Shown here piece by piece: positions 1 through 11,387 of a DNA stretch of 64,000 bases. How positions within the stretch are numbered: the stretch's first letter is position 1; each line of letters begins with the position of its first letter. The notes beneath the pieces are model-generated. The model did not search any database and was not told the origin of the DNA. It saw nothing but the letters and a program-made list of their open reading frames with translations. The position numbers and the translations under genes were made by a program. Location of the stretch: positions 496,001 to 560,000 of the forward strand of contig JAIXMO010000003.1 of the NCBI GenBank assembly GCA_025677825.1, read 5' to 3'. Source of the stretch: Helicostylum pulchrum. Taxonomy: Eukaryota > Mucoromycota > Mucoromycetes > Mucorales > Mucoraceae.

Positions 1-1
1 G

Positions 2-591
2 GTGGCTAAATTGCTACCCCTTTGTGAACACTTGTCTACAAGAAAATGGGCCGACCCCGAGATCGCTGATGATATCGCATTTACTCAAAGTGAATTGCAA
101 CGAAGCTTTCAAAGTCTTTCGTAAAGTAAAAGAATCTCTTCTTGTATATATATAAAAAAAGGGTTCTAATCGAGTTGTTTTGTAGTACGTTTGAGGTTTA
201 CGTCTCGGAACTTGAAACAGGTATGTTACAGTGGAGCCCATCTCATTTATCAGAGAACTTTTGGAAACAAAATGCTACTCGTTTAAACGAAAATAACCAA
301 AAGTTATTAAGGTAAAAAAAAAAAGATGATGCATTATTACTTTTTTTGTCCTCATTTTTTTATATTAGACAATTGGCTCGTATATTAAGTGCATCTCCAA
401 ACCCAGTTGTATTAGCTGTAGCTTGTCATGATGTAGGTCAGTATGTAAAGTACAATGCAAAGGACGGTAGAAAGAACTTAGAGATTATCGGCGCCAAACA
501 ACGTGTTATGGAATTGATGACACATCAAGACTCGGATGTTAGATATCACGCTTTATCTGCTACTCAAAAATATTTCGCCATGACCTCATAA
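2..591 (+). CDS. VMA13: V-type proton ATPase subunit H, 3' part
   Basis: C-terminal part of the regulatory subunit H of the V1 sector, which couples V1 to Vo and is needed for ATP-driven proton pumping into vacuoles and endosomes. The gene enters from the left edge, so the N-terminal domain is missing. Exons read as 2..120, 186..311 and 369..591, with GT-AG introns of 65 and 57 bp and phases that join cleanly. The joined frame gives ELETGMLQWSPSH, FWKQNATRLNENN and then LSASPNPVVLAVACHDVGQY and HALSATQKYFAM, all characteristic of the C-terminal armadillo-like domain of this subunit. It ends at a TAA followed by a CT-rich stretch. Family assignment is firm; only the 5' end lies outside the window. 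Confidence 0.93.
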
Positions 592-649
592 ATAAAAAAT
601 CATATTCTCTCTCTCTCTTTCTTTCTTTTTCTTTCTTTTAGCTTGTGAT

Positions 650-1327
650 ATGGATAGTAAAGAAAATATGAACGATATCGTTCTTATACAGTGTAAAAGA
701 AACGAACAAACTATTAAACGATACTGTAAATCAATACAGCATCAGAGTATGATCATAGAAAAACTAAAGCACCGCAAACAAGTTTATATGTAAGTTTTAT
801 GATTATTTTTTAACAGCAAAGAGTTTTAACGGTTTCAGAGAGAATAGCGAAGTTTATGAACAAGCGGTAGAGTATCAGTTAAAGTTAACTTGTTTACTTC
901 AAAAGACAGCTGTAAAAGTCGTCAGCAATTATACGTCTAATGTTACAAAAGATGATCAAAAAGGTAAAACTAAAGTCATTACACAGAAAACACAAAAAAA
1001 TTACACAGATATATTAAATGAGTACAAAAAAAAGACTTTTTTTCTCAACCTACAGAAACGCTAAAAGTTACAACCAAATCTTTACAAGAGCTTATGAAAA
1101 GCATTGACCAGTTCCAATACCACCCCTCTCAAAACGCCACACACGTCTCCTTCGAACCTTCCACCAACATCCAACTCGGTAATCAACACCAAGTAATGGA
1201 AAAGTACATGAAACTGCAAGTACTGGAACAAAAACTTGAAGAAACAAAAGATCCTAGTGGTGGTAGCCATAAAAAAGACATGGATGCGCTCGAAACTCAA
1301 CAAATCGCAGAAAAATTCTTTATTTAA
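650..1327 (+). CDS. Unknown coiled-coil protein, 178 aa
   Basis: Three exons (650..789, 839..963, 1056..1327) join in frame to a charged, mostly helical protein. I do not recognise the family. The N-terminal half is rich in K, Q and E (for example IIEKLKHRKQVY), a middle segment reads LQKTAVKVVSNYTSNV, and the C-terminal third has a leucine/glutamate heptad-like stretch (MKLQVLEQKLEE) that should form a coiled coil. No signal peptide or membrane segment is seen. The start is the first ATG after the pyrimidine tract that follows VMA13, only 58 bp downstream, so it lies tandem to that gene. Its stop overlaps the stop of the convergent aminotransferase by 8 bp. The introns and intact frame argue for a real gene; an adaptor or complex subunit role would be a guess. 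Confidence 0.7.
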
Positions 1328-2876
1328 TTAAACATTTTTTCAATTCTTTAATAAATCGGTTTAACCCAATTTCTAACACGGACCAAGGTAAGGCGAAGGT
1401 GAGGCGAAGGTATCCCGGCTCGGGTGTATGGAACCCAGAGCCTTGCGCGAAATACACACCAGCGTCTAAAAGGCGGCGCCACAGTAACGTGTCCGCTTCA
1501 AATGTAGGTTCAATGTATTTACGGAGATCAAGGAGCATAAATGGACCTGCTTCTGCTTCTATGTAGTCAACATCATGTGTCTTTAAAAATTGCGTCGTTT
1601 TCTTATAAGATTCGGCTAATGCTTGTCTATTTTCCAATAAATATCTACATAATATACCATATTAGTATTAATCTCTCTCCTTATAAACTTTTTATTAAAA
1701 CGTAACTCGTCGATCCATTTTTCGTCTGAAAACATGTTGAAAAGTAAACGATCCATGATTGTTGAAGTATAACTAAACCCTCTATATAAAAAAATAAAAA
1801 TAAATTTTTTTTTTTACTCAGTATAATATACACATATACTCAAAAACTTACGCGCTACGATACAATGCAGATTTCAAAGGCTTGTTAAATTGATCAATAA
1901 TAAACCCAACACGGAACCCATTGATAGCGAAATCTTTTGATAACCCATACACGACATGCACAAGCGCAGGATCAATAAAATCCTTATACGGCAAACTTAA
2001 CACGGACACAAACGGGTCCTCTTTCTTTTTTTCTTCATTATCTAGAAGCTGACTGTACGTAGACAAGGCATAAATTTCATCAAACACCATGTGGATTTGA
2101 TGTCGGGATCCAAACCTCAAAAACTCTTTGATGTCTGCAACAGAGTAGCAGCGACCCAGTGGGTTTTCAGGGTTGGTGACGATCATACTGGTGATTTTTT
2201 TACCTTCAGATTGTGCTCTTTGGTAGTGTGTTTCGAGAAGGTCGGGATCGACGGTCATGGTGTTTAGGTCGGGACGGTGCAGGTGCATAGGGAAGATTTT
2301 CACACCGGTGTTGACTCCAACGTCGTAATCGAATGCGCCGTAGTAAGGTGTAGGGACCAAACAATAATCTCCGGGGTCGCAGATGACCATGAACAGCTGG
2401 TTGATAGATGCACCAGCTCCAGTCTGTGTGAAAATGTCGTGCCACTGGAGAGGGTAAATTGGGTTAAAGTGTCGTGTGAAAAAGTCTCTCCATATTTGGC
2501 GCAGACGAGGTGATCCTTCTGCTGCACCATAATTGATATCCTATAACGTTTTTTTTAGAATCTCTCATACTAACTTTTATAGTAATTTTGTTTTTGTTTT
2601 TTTTTTTACCTCTGGAGTAATTAAAAGACATTCTTGAGCCTAAATATATCAAATAAGTAAACTGAAGATTGTTCAAAAAAGAGGGGTTTTTTGTTTGGTT
2701 TTAAATACCTTTTCAAAAACCTTTTGTTGTAAAAGATCGTTATGAGCAACACCCAAGTTAAGTGCACCAGTGGGATTTAATTCAGGTTCATAAAGTTTAC
2801 TTATCGACTCTAAAAATGCTTCCATCATGGGGCTTTGAATAGCAAGTGTTTCGGTTGCTCTTTTAGAAATTGGCAT
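1320..2876 (-). CDS. ACC-synthase-like PLP aminotransferase, 434 aa
   Basis: Fold-type I, PLP-dependent class I/II aminotransferase closest in motif to 1-aminocyclopropane-1-carboxylate synthase-like proteins. Exons on the minus strand are 2876..2709, 2639..2610, 2540..1852, 1781..1689 and 1644..1320; the second exon codes for only ten residues. Visible landmarks: an N-terminal INYGAAEGSPRLR cofactor-domain segment, the TNPENPLG substrate/PLP loop, the VFDEIYA aspartate and tyrosine pair, and the Schiff-base lysine in YGLSKDFAINGFRVGF. The length fits the family. Fungal members are mostly uncharacterised, and the sequence alone does not show whether it makes ACC, deaminates or transaminates an amino acid. 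A cytosolic site is expected because no targeting peptide is seen. One donor (GTTTAT, exon 4) is weak but is supported by the frame on both sides. Confidence 0.9.
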
Positions 2877-4890
2877 TTTTTTTTTTTGTTGGGGGGAGAG
2901 GAAAAAGATTAAAAAAAGAATTACTGCTGTAAAAAAAAGTTTATGTACACCTTTTTTTTTTCAAACCGGGCATTTAAAAAACACGCCATAGGTGGCAGTT
3001 ATTTCGTTCTAATTAAAATCTACTGGCACTAGTTTAATCCGAATTATTGGAATACCTAAAACTATTGTTTTAAGTGAGATAAGACAAGAGACGTCCCTTT
3101 TTTTTAAAAAAAAAAAGAGAAAAAAAGTTAATTAGTGATTAGAGCCTCTTTAAAGTATGACTAATTTTTTGTTCAGCGAGAAAAGCCTTAAATACGAACG
3201 TAAGGTTGGAATTTTAAGATTTCGGAAAACTGACGGAACAGTACACTACAGTTACAAATTATTCATTATGAAAGAAACTTTTTTTTTTACAGTTCCGTTT
3301 TTATTTAAAATGAATAGTTTTGACTGCTTAATTAAAGTTTTCAGAGTAAAGAACCAACTATAAAGTTTATAGTTTTGTTAAAAAAAAAAGAAGTTATAAA
3401 AAAAAAAGGCTAATAAATCTTACCACTAAGGTTGGTTATGTAGAGTTGTTTAAAAGAATAAAATAAAAAAAATGAGGTAAAGAAATAAAAAAGGATAGTT
3501 ATAGTAAAATTATCACTACAGGTTGGCATCAATGATTCAAAGTAATAAAAGATAATAATAATAAAATCCAAGGGCTTGTGAATTCAAAGAATTCTCTGCC
3601 AAGCGATTGTCTTTCTTCTGATAAACGCGACTTGCTTCCTTTTGACACCCGATCTTTGACTAATCTGCACAATCATCTACTTGGCTGGTATGATGAATGA
3701 AACAAGAAAATCTCGTCACGAAAAACCAATACTTTTCAAGTATCGCGACAGACTCGACTTATCTTGGTCCAAACTTGCCAATCAAGTCGGATGCCAGCCC
3801 CTCATTCAAATCAGTTCTGTTCATTAGGGCATCGCCACTGAAATCATTTTCCCAAAGATGATAATCCGTACAGCCGAGTAATGGACTGCCCACAGAGAGA
3901 ATTACATCGTTCAAGATGATTGCTGGCAATTTTTTCCAGGTTCTTTACTGTAATATTCGTCATTTTATCTTGATTTACTATCATTTCAAACAAGTCAAAC
4001 AACGTTGATTCAGTAATGAGCGTTATCTTCTTTTTCTCACCCACAGGCTCCAACAAGAACAGCGCAAACTCAGCAGAACTACTCCTGACGGTCGTCAATG
4101 ATCATTGTACTTCCATTGCTGGCATGTACAAAGATATGTTTGACAAAAGTCTTTTTTGGTAGTACTTGTCTTGGAATAAAAAACGAAGTATATACTTTTT
4201 TAACTGCAACGCCGTGACACACTGTCTTCAATTACAAGCGTTTTTCTTGTCGGTGCAGCACATACACACTCCAGTGGCGTCGGCAAGCAGACGCAAAGCC
4301 AAATTTACCTACTTCGCTTGGTAAGAAGAAGGGGCTTTGTCAGGTATTTCGAAATAAATAGTAGAACCAAGAAGAACGTAATTAGCGCCTCCCCGATGAT
4401 AATAGCTTGCAGATATCGTGCTACTTTTTTTTTTTTTTGGTTTTAACACGGTGTATATTTTTCTTCGACATTTACTATTGCAAGTGAAATTAAAAAAATG
4501 CAGAATAATAAATGAATATTAGTAAGATATAAGATTTAAAATACTTACAGGTGGTATGCCTTGTAAAGAAAAAGAGAAAGAAAGGTATTCTAAAAAAAAT
4601 AGATAGGAAGACATCTTAGGCTGATAAAATGGGCGGTCACTTTTACATGTGATCTAATTAACCATTTTTACGTAACTACACTTGTTATTTTACACTTGTT
4701 TCATGCAATAAGTTCAAAAACGCGATTTTAGTAGAACCCAAAACAAAGTGATTTCTCTCTGGGATTTAAAAAAAATAAAAAACCAGAAAACACGTCATCC
4801 TCTTCGTCGCTGAATCCTGGCTTCACAAAATAATTAAAAAAACAACAAGGTCTTTTTTTACATAAAAACTCCCCCACTCTTTACTAAAAA
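2877..4890. other. Intergenic stretch with possible relic
   Basis: About 2 kb without a convincing gene. A 68-codon frame at 3157..3363 is low-complexity and unsupported. Between about 3550 and 4330 the base composition is more coding-like. Short stretches read as protein (minus frame 3844..4098 with a helical LFDLFEMIVNQDKMTNITV; plus frame near 3716 with SWSKLANQVG) but are broken by stops, so this may be an eroded gene or transposon piece of unknown identity. The last 400 bp contain a repeat shared with 23.3 kb, listed separately, and then the promoter of the complex I subunit gene. Confidence 0.4.
4500..4750 (+). repeat. Diverged dispersed repeat, copy 1
   Basis: Aligns by eye, in the same orientation and block order, with 23300..23590. 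Shared blocks include AGATATAAG, AATACTTAC, AAAAAGAGAAAGAAAG, GATAAAAT followed by CATGTGATCTA, and CTTGTTTC. The intervening bases have drifted, so these look like two old copies of one element rather than chance AT-rich similarity. Each copy lies a few hundred bases upstream of a plus-strand gene. Origin unknown; no open frame was recognised inside it. Confidence 0.55.
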
Positions 4891-5094
4891 ATGCTCAATA
4901 AATCTCACGTTGAAACACAAGTCAAGACAGTCTATCACGATCCTTGGGCCAGACGTGAAGCTTGGCGTAAAAGCCCCATTTTCTCAAAGACTTCCAACAT
5001 TAGAACCATGTTCCCTGGACTCGGTATTGCAACTGTTGCATTCGCTGCTTATTGTACTTATGAACATTTTGTTCTCGACAAGAAGAGTCATTAA
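4891..5094 (+). CDS. NADH:ubiquinone oxidoreductase NDUFB3/B12-like subunit
   Basis: A 67-residue single-exon protein matching the accessory B12 (NDUFB3) subunit of mitochondrial complex I. The diagnostic block is DPWARREAWRK, equivalent to the DPWxRxEAWR motif of the family, followed by a basic linker and one hydrophobic helix (GLGIATVAFAAYCTYEHF), then a short lysine/histidine tail. This single-span topology fits the membrane arm of complex I in the inner mitochondrial membrane. The first ATG after a run of A is taken as the start and gives the expected short N-terminus with no cleavable presequence. Fungal orthologues are of similar small size. Identification rests on one motif plus topology, so it is strong but not absolute. 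Confidence 0.82.
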   Translation: MLNKSHVETQVKTVYHDPWARREAWRKSPIFSKTSNIRTMFPGLGIATVAFAAYCTYEHFVLDKKSH

Positions 5095-5384
5095 ATTAAC
5101 TCAACAAACAATAACAACAACAAAAAAAAAGCAACAAGTATAGATTCTGTTTTTTTTTTCTTTTTCTTTCTCAGTACGTTGAAATAATAATGGAATAATA
5201 AAAAGTTGGATTATTTACATGATTTTTTTTAGGGCTATTTTTTATATGTACGTTCAACTTTTTTTTTTCGATCACCCAAACAACTATTAGTGTTTTTTCT
5301 TTTTTCTACTTGATAATAATAAAGGTTCAATTATAGAATAGTAAAAAAAGGGATATCAAAAAGGAGAACACATCTGTCAATATA

Positions 5385-5440
5385 CCTCGAGAGAGAGAGA
5401 GATAGATACAAAGAGAGGTATACAGAGAGATAGAAGAAGA
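5385..5440. repeat. GA-rich low-complexity tract
   Basis: Purine tract with GAGAGAGAGAGA and related AGAGAGAT units between the complex I subunit gene and the acetyltransferase gene. It is likely a simple-sequence repeat in the 5' flank of the latter. GA tracts often sit in fungal promoters, but no function is shown here. Confidence 0.6.
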
Positions 5441-5618
5441 ACATGCTTCACGTGTAATATGGTCAAAATGAAGGATAATTCCCTAAAATAGTATTTCCTA
5501 CTTGATTTGGGATTTAGTTTTTGTATTTTTTTTTTTTTTTTGGTGATTAAAAGTCATCTACTTTTTTTTTTCATAATATAAACTCTCTTTCTTTTTCCTT
5601 TTTGCAATTGAACAAATA

Positions 5619-6623
5619 ATGGCTAATAAAAAATCAACAACAGCAAAAGAACCCGAGTTAAAACATTCACCTAAAGTTGTATTAAGAACATATCAAGCAA
5701 GTGATTATGACCAAGTTGAATTTCTCTATCGTAGTACCACAGTTCCTTTGATTTATGAAAGCATTCGTAGTAAATTATGGGCTCCTATTACCTGGCTTGT
5801 CTGGTTCACTGGTTTTACATTACTTTTAGTAACTGTACCCAAGGCAGTTGTTTATCTCTTTGGTGAAATTCCCGGTTGGGCTGACACAATTCTCAGAATA
5901 TTGACAACTTTTGTTTGGGCAGTCGTTGGGTTTGCTGCCATCTTTATTTCTTGTGATCGTGTTGAACTTCAAAACCGTGTGGACGAAGCGCTTGCTAATG
6001 ACTTGCGAGATCCCGAGTTATATTACTTGAACTTTACTTTGGATAAGGACGGTAATAAGGTACGTAAACCAAAAGAGGAACAAGTCCCTTCTCATTTCTG
6101 GGTCTTGACATTGGATGATGAAGTATGTGGTATGATCGGTTTGTCATGTAACTCTGAAGACGTTTTGGACCAAAGACCAGTTATGCCCGTTGCCTGGAAG
6201 CAATTTACTGTCGCTGTATTGGAACTTTTACGTTTACCTGTACCTGCCATGTTGGAGAAAGGCTTTGTTCCCGAAAAGAAGTTTGTGTTTGCTCATAAGC
6301 AAATCCCTAAAACTGCTTCTATTACTCGCTGGGCTATTCGTGGTGAACTTCAAACATGTGGATTCTCTACACTTTTAATCAACCGTGCTATTACTTGGGC
6401 TAGTGAGCATGATATTAACCGCGTCTATGCCATGACAGATGAATGTTGCATGGCTGCTGAACAAATCTTGGTAAAACGTCATAATTTTGTTATTATGAAG
6501 AGATTCAATTTGAATTATTTCGGTCAGTATCGTAAGTTATTTGGGTGTCGTGTTGTTGAATGGATGGAGAAGAATGGTGAAAAGACTAGAAAGGTCTTTT
6601 CCAAATCAAAGACTTCAAAATAA
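5619..6623 (+). CDS. Membrane-anchored GNAT N-acetyltransferase, 334 aa
   Basis: Single-exon protein with a GNAT acyl-CoA N-acyltransferase domain split around membrane helices, an arrangement resembling the NAT8 type. The N-terminus reads VVLRTYQASDYDQV, the typical first strand and helix of a GNAT fold. Two hydrophobic segments follow at about residues 50-72 and 90-115 (LVWFTGFTLLLV and TFVWAVVGFAAIFI), then the core strand HFWVLTLDDEVCGMIGL. A later RWAIRGELQTCGFSTLLI segment would be the acetyl-CoA loop, although the usual R/Q-x-x-G-x-G/A signature is degenerate. The protein probably sits in the ER or another endomembrane with the catalytic part on one face. The substrate is unknown. The start is the ATG after the pyrimidine-rich leader and agrees with the conserved N-terminus. 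Confidence 0.8.
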   Translation: MANKKSTTAKEPELKHSPKVVLRTYQASDYDQVEFLYRSTTVPLIYESIRSKLWAPITWLVWFTGFTLLLVTVPKAVVYLFGEIPGWADTILRILTTFVWAVVGFAAIFISCDRVELQNRVDEALANDLRDPELYYLNFTLDKDGNKVRKPKEEQVPSHFWVLTLDDEVCGMIGLSCNSEDVLDQRPVMPVAWKQFTVAVLELLRLPVPAMLEKGFVPEKKFVFAHKQIPKTASITRWAIRGELQTCGFSTLLINRAITWASEHDINRVYAMTDECCMAAEQILVKRHNFVIMKRFNLNYFGQYRKLFGCRVVEWMEKNGEKTRKVFSKSKTSK

Positions 6624-9180
6624 TATCATCACATTTTCTTTTTTTTTTAACAAAATTCCTGTACAATATCCTTAATTACTCTCTAATAAATTATTTCTCA
6701 CAATCATTGGTTTCTTTTTTGGTGGAACCATAGTTAAATCAAAAAATACTAAATAAAACCTGTGATTGTATTTCTTCATTTAAACACCAATGCAATGATC
6801 GATTCAGCCTTGACAATTATCTCTAAGAATTTGTGTACTAGAGTCACGGATATGTTGTATTAATTTTGAAGTAGCTAGAAAGGCAAGCCCAAACCTTTGG
6901 AAAGCCTTCCTCTATTGGGATCAAGAAAGGATTATATGCCGGTAAAAGATGACCTTTATGTTTTACTTCAAGTTTAAAAAATCTTTTATAAGCTTAGAGG
7001 CATAAATATTGGCGTTGTTCATTATGAGGTGATGTGGTGCAACAATCTGTTTTAGAAGTAACAGACGGTCCGCTTGTATAAAAACGTATGCGAAAAAAAA
7101 GGTATGATAAAATAGATTCCTTTTTATCATTTTAACTTTATTTATTCTAAATATCTTTTTTTTTCGCTTTTTTTCTTTTTAACTGTGAAACCATACATGA
7201 GCAAGTAACTCTTATATAATTATGTGTACACCTTTCAAAAGAATCTTTTCCTGGGATATAGCGGTGTCCGTGCAAAAACGGGTACTATGAATAAAAGGCC
7301 TCTTTTTTTTAATCTGTCGCATAAATTGACCGTGCAACAAGAACTTTGATTTCCTCAGAAATTATAGGATCGCCTCAAATTATTTCATCTGTAGAAATGA
7401 GGTCCTGCAAAGAAAGGCCCTACGAGCGTTCAAAACTAAAATAACGAACTCAAGATTCAAAAATACTCCCTTGTATGGGTATATGGCCAAGATTAATACA
7501 TACAGATGCTAATGTTTCTTTACGAACTCTTAGAAATTGCTGACGTTTTATTAGAGCTCGCAGGAGAAACAAAAGACAATTGGCTGGAATAGCTTCATCC
7601 AAGAAACATATCCCATCATTATTAACAGTTTCGGAGGGGGTAGCTTGAATTCATTTAAGGGTTCCTGGAAAAGAGTTTTTCACGAGGTTTCAGAAAAATT
7701 AACGCTGACAATAACACGCGACAGTTCCTCTGAGGACTTGTGGTCGTAGTACGTGTCCAGTAAGCTAAAAGAAAAGAGAAAAGTTATTCCTCTTTTATTA
7801 CATCAAAGGCTACTACTGCTATTAGCTCAACATCCTCTATTCAGTACCAAAACAGTTGAACACCGATGATATCACAGCACTCAAAGAGATAACGAAAAAT
7901 TACGGAAAAAATGAAGTTAAACTCTGGAACTGTAGTCGAAGACGCACTTTACATAGTAGCTAAACAGTACAATAGTGGGCAGTAAGTAAATCTTTCTTAA
8001 TGCGCAGAAAACAGTTACAAAACTAATAACCATCATGTAGCCCATTTCATTCATATATATTATCCCGCTTTTGTAAGTGGTGTGGACTCTAAAAACAAAA
8101 AGAGAAAACATGATGAAGAAGATTAACTTTTCTAATTTTTTTTTTCATCCTACGACTTAATTATTCTTCGTTTTTTTTTCTCTTTTACAACAGTACAGTA
8201 ATAAAATTCTAATAAAATTTGTATATTCATTCTTTACGTAGCTGCATAAACTAATTGACTGAGTAATAGTAACTGGTTAATAACAGATATGCAAACTGCG
8301 GGCCGCAAAAAAAAAATCGTTCCAACTTATTTCATGTAACAAAACCTCTTCAAAAAAGCTTACACTTAATGAAACAATACTAAACAGACTTATTTAATAG
8401 TCTTCTCATGTCAGGAAAGATATAAGTAATTATGATTGCAACAACCTTCAAAATCAGACTTAATAAAATATTGGTACCATTTTTTATTGAATCAATGATT
8501 TCATTGGACCAAAAAATACGTTTTGAAAATTATTTTGCTCGCGCGGACAAAGTTTTGTAATACTCGGTAAAATAGTGTTTACTTCCGTACCTTTAAGAAA
8601 TTAACCTTTTTTTTTCTCGTACAGTTTAAAAGACTTCGCTATATTTTACAAGTGTAAAGAGATCCTCTCTCTCTTTTTGAAAAAATAAAAAAATGACTTT
8701 GCCAAAATAGACTTATTTCCATTTTCGGGGTGCATACACCAAAAAAAAACACTCGGAAAAATACAAACAAATTTAGAAGCGTTCAATTCCTATTAACCAC
8801 ACACACATGGCTAAGCAGTAAATATAAACATTTGTCTTTATAATAAATTTTAATTTTAATTCTAAAAAGAAAAATAGTTCATATAAACAAGTACTTACGA
8901 GCCACGCATATATGTAGGCTTTTATTTTAGCTTAAAAAAAAACAATTGACACTTGCGCCTCGTCACTTCATGTAATTATATATGCTCTATTACGTTGACC
9001 TTGCAGGAACCAAAGGGGACAACAAAACCGAAAGAGAGTTTCAAAAACAAAGTTCAAAGTCCACAAAGCTCTTTCCTTATTAAATAAAACTATCGAAAAG
9101 TTTTGTTTTTTTTTCTTCTTTTTCTTCTTCCTTATACATATAACCTATTTTTTTTTATACCCCATAGTATACCAAAGAAC
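6624..9180. other. 2.5 kb gene-poor interval
   Basis: AT-rich interval between the acetyltransferase and metacaspase genes. No intact gene was found. A broken coding-like patch at about 7600..8130 is listed separately; the short frame near 7917 on the minus strand is its shadow. The rest (6624..7500 and 8150..9100) is low complexity. Bases 9100..9180, a pyrimidine-rich stretch, form the leader of the metacaspase gene. Confidence 0.5.
7600..8130 (+). pseudogene. Eroded fragment of nuclease-like repeat-gene family
   Basis: Interrupted plus-strand coding remnants. The clearest piece, at about 7908..7983, reads SGTVVEDALYIVAKQYNSG. It resembles the TEELYSIVEKSNEFAS stretch of the gene at 22285..23021 (E-E/D-x-LY-x-I-V-x-K), and a following GTAAGT could be an old splice donor. 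An upstream serine/acid patch (TRDSSSEDLW) and a downstream basic patch occupy the positions expected for the same architecture. Several stops and frame changes show the copy is dead. The link to the family rests on one short motif and is tentative. Confidence 0.3.
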
Positions 9181-10795
9181 ATGGGAGACGATTATAACGG
9201 ATATTCAAGAAGATCATCTCAAGATGATGATGGAGAAGAAAGACAACGACCCGTAATACATCACTAGACAAATGTTAATTTCATTTTGATTATATATATA
9301 TTTCTAACAATTTATCTCCTTCTTTTTTTTTAATAGCCACCTTTGGGTGATGATTTCTATGATCCTGGTTTCACTCAAGAAGAAATGAATACCCCTAACC
9401 CAAACTATCCTCAACCACCTTTTATTTCTCATAATCAACCCTCTTCACCTAGTAAGTTCATTATAGTATTTTTCAGCCTCAATTTTTTTTTTTCGTCGGT
9501 TAAAAGGGAATACGTGTTTTTTTAGTTCCTTATGGTGATAATTCAAGCATCGGTAATAGTGAATTCTTTCTTCATATTGATCCCAAGGTAAAAAAAGATG
9601 GTACCCCAGATTTCAAATTATCGAATTGTAAGTTTCCATAATCATCTGCACAGGGGTAAAAAAAAAAAATTAATTTTTAAAATGTTTAGGTGAAGGAAGA
9701 AAGAAGGCCTTGCTAATTGGTATCAACTATATTGATACAGAAAATGAATTAAGTGGATGTATTAATGATGTTGAAAATATCAAGGATTTTATTCATACCT
9801 TGTACGACTTTCAAGAGGAAGATATGATAATTTTGACAGATAATCAAGATAAAGATTCCAAATTCTATCCCACAAGAGAAAACATTCTTGCAGCCATGTC
9901 TTGGTTAGTAGCTGATCCAGAACCTAATGATTCGTAAAGTATATTTTCTTGTATAATTTTATCGGTAAATTTTTATTTAACAATGATATATATACATCAC
10001 ATTAGATTCTTTTTTCATTTCAGTGGACACGGTGGTAGAGTTAAGGATATACACGGAGATGAAGATGATGGATTTGATGAGACCATTTATCCTATTGATT
10101 TTGCAAGCTTTGAAGGAGAGACAGGACAAATTGTTGACGATACAATGCATGACTTAATGGTTCGACCTTTATGCAAAGGTTCTCGTTTGACTTGTATTTT
10201 TGACAGCTGTCATTCAGGTACTGCTTTAGATTTGCCTTTTGTTTACTCTACAAAGGGTGTCATCAAAGATCAAAATCTATTCAAGGATGCTGGTAAAGGA
10301 TTACTCTCGGCGGGTATTCGGTTAGCTACCGGTGACAGAACAAGGGCCATTTCTTCGTTAATTGAGTTAGGCAGAGGAATTTTTAATGCACGCGAAATTG
10401 AAGAAGAAAACAGAAAGAAAAACTTTTCTGAGGCCGATGTGATTATGTTTTCCGGGTAAATTTTGATTGTTTCGTTCTAATGTTATAGCTTATATTAAAT
10501 TTTTTTACTTAGGTGTAAAGATGATCAAACTTCTGCTGATGCTTCGGAATCTGGAAAAGCTACTGGCGCTATGAGTTACGCGTTCACAAGTAAGTTTTTT
10601 TTTATATATCTAAAATAAATAAATAAAACCTAACAATGTTTCTTCTTTTTAAAAGCAACACTTCGTGAAAACCCAAATCAATCTTATCAAGCATTATTGA
10701 ATAGTGTACGTGAAATTTTACACGATAAATATGAGCAACGACCTCAATTAAGTGCATCTCATCCTATTGATGTCAACCTCAAGTTTGTTTGCTAG
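9181..10795 (+). CDS. MCA1: Metacaspase (peptidase C14-like), 399 aa
   Basis: Calcium-dependent Arg/Lys-specific cysteine peptidase of the type I metacaspase group, with roles in proteostasis, ageing and stress death in fungi. Seven exons: 9181..9252, 9337..9451, 9526..9627, 9690..9933, 10006..10455, 10513..10589 and 10656..10795, with all phases matching. The catalytic core begins with [10 protein letters not shown]. The catalytic histidine is in HFSGHGG (about residue 186) and the catalytic cysteine in DSCHSG (about 244), with the conserved [11 protein letters not shown] between them. [14 protein letters not shown] closes the S1 pocket. The N-terminal prodomain (about 90 residues) is short and rich in P, D and N, with few Q-rich repeats compared with many fungal metacaspases. 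Ends in NLKFVC-stop. Confidence 0.95.
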
Positions 10796-11387
10796 AATAA
10801 ATAAATACAATTTTTTTTTTATATCGTGGTTAAACGGATTATGGGATTTTAGCATAAGTGACAGTTAGTGGGCTGTGGAACATTGTTATTTCTGTTTTTA
10901 GTTTATGATCACAAACATCAATTTACTTTTTTTATGGCTTAAAAACGCGTACATACTAAAAAGTGAGTACGTGATAGCGCCATAAAAAAAAATCCCCTTC
11001 AATTTTGCAACTTCAACTGCAAAACAATTTTAGAGGTCAAGTCGTTTTTTTTTAGCAAGTATAACTTTAATTTTTTTGCATAAAACAATAGACAAGACAA
11101 TTCAAGATAAAAAAAAAAAGTTGTTAAAACATGAATACAATTATCCTATCAAAAAACTTTGCTGCAAGGTTTTTAGCGTGAATTTACGAAAATGACGACA
11201 AAATGAAGGGTAAACAATCGGTACGACTGTACCCTCATTTGGAAAGCCAGACACGCACTAAAAAGAAACCCTCTTGTATTTATCATTATGTCATATTTTC
11301 GCATGAAAAGTTAAGACCGCACTTTTTTTTATTAACCACCTTTTTTCTCTCTTTTTTTTTTTTTTTACTTCCTAAAATAAAGATACA
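10796..11387. other. Intergenic region before VPS13
   Basis: Nearly 600 bp between the metacaspase stop and the VPS13 start, in tandem orientation. It holds the metacaspase 3' flank and the VPS13 promoter, including a long T tract at about 11342..11367. No gene, repeat family or clear regulatory motif was recognised. Confidence 0.5.

Noticed and set aside
3157..3363. 68-codon plus-strand frame
   Set aside because: Low-complexity composition, no recognisable motif, no splice or promoter support; treated as chance.
3716..4098. Tc1-like or nuclease-family relic near 3.7-4.1 kb
   Set aside because: Only short protein-like pieces without catalytic motifs; too weak to name beyond a possible relic.
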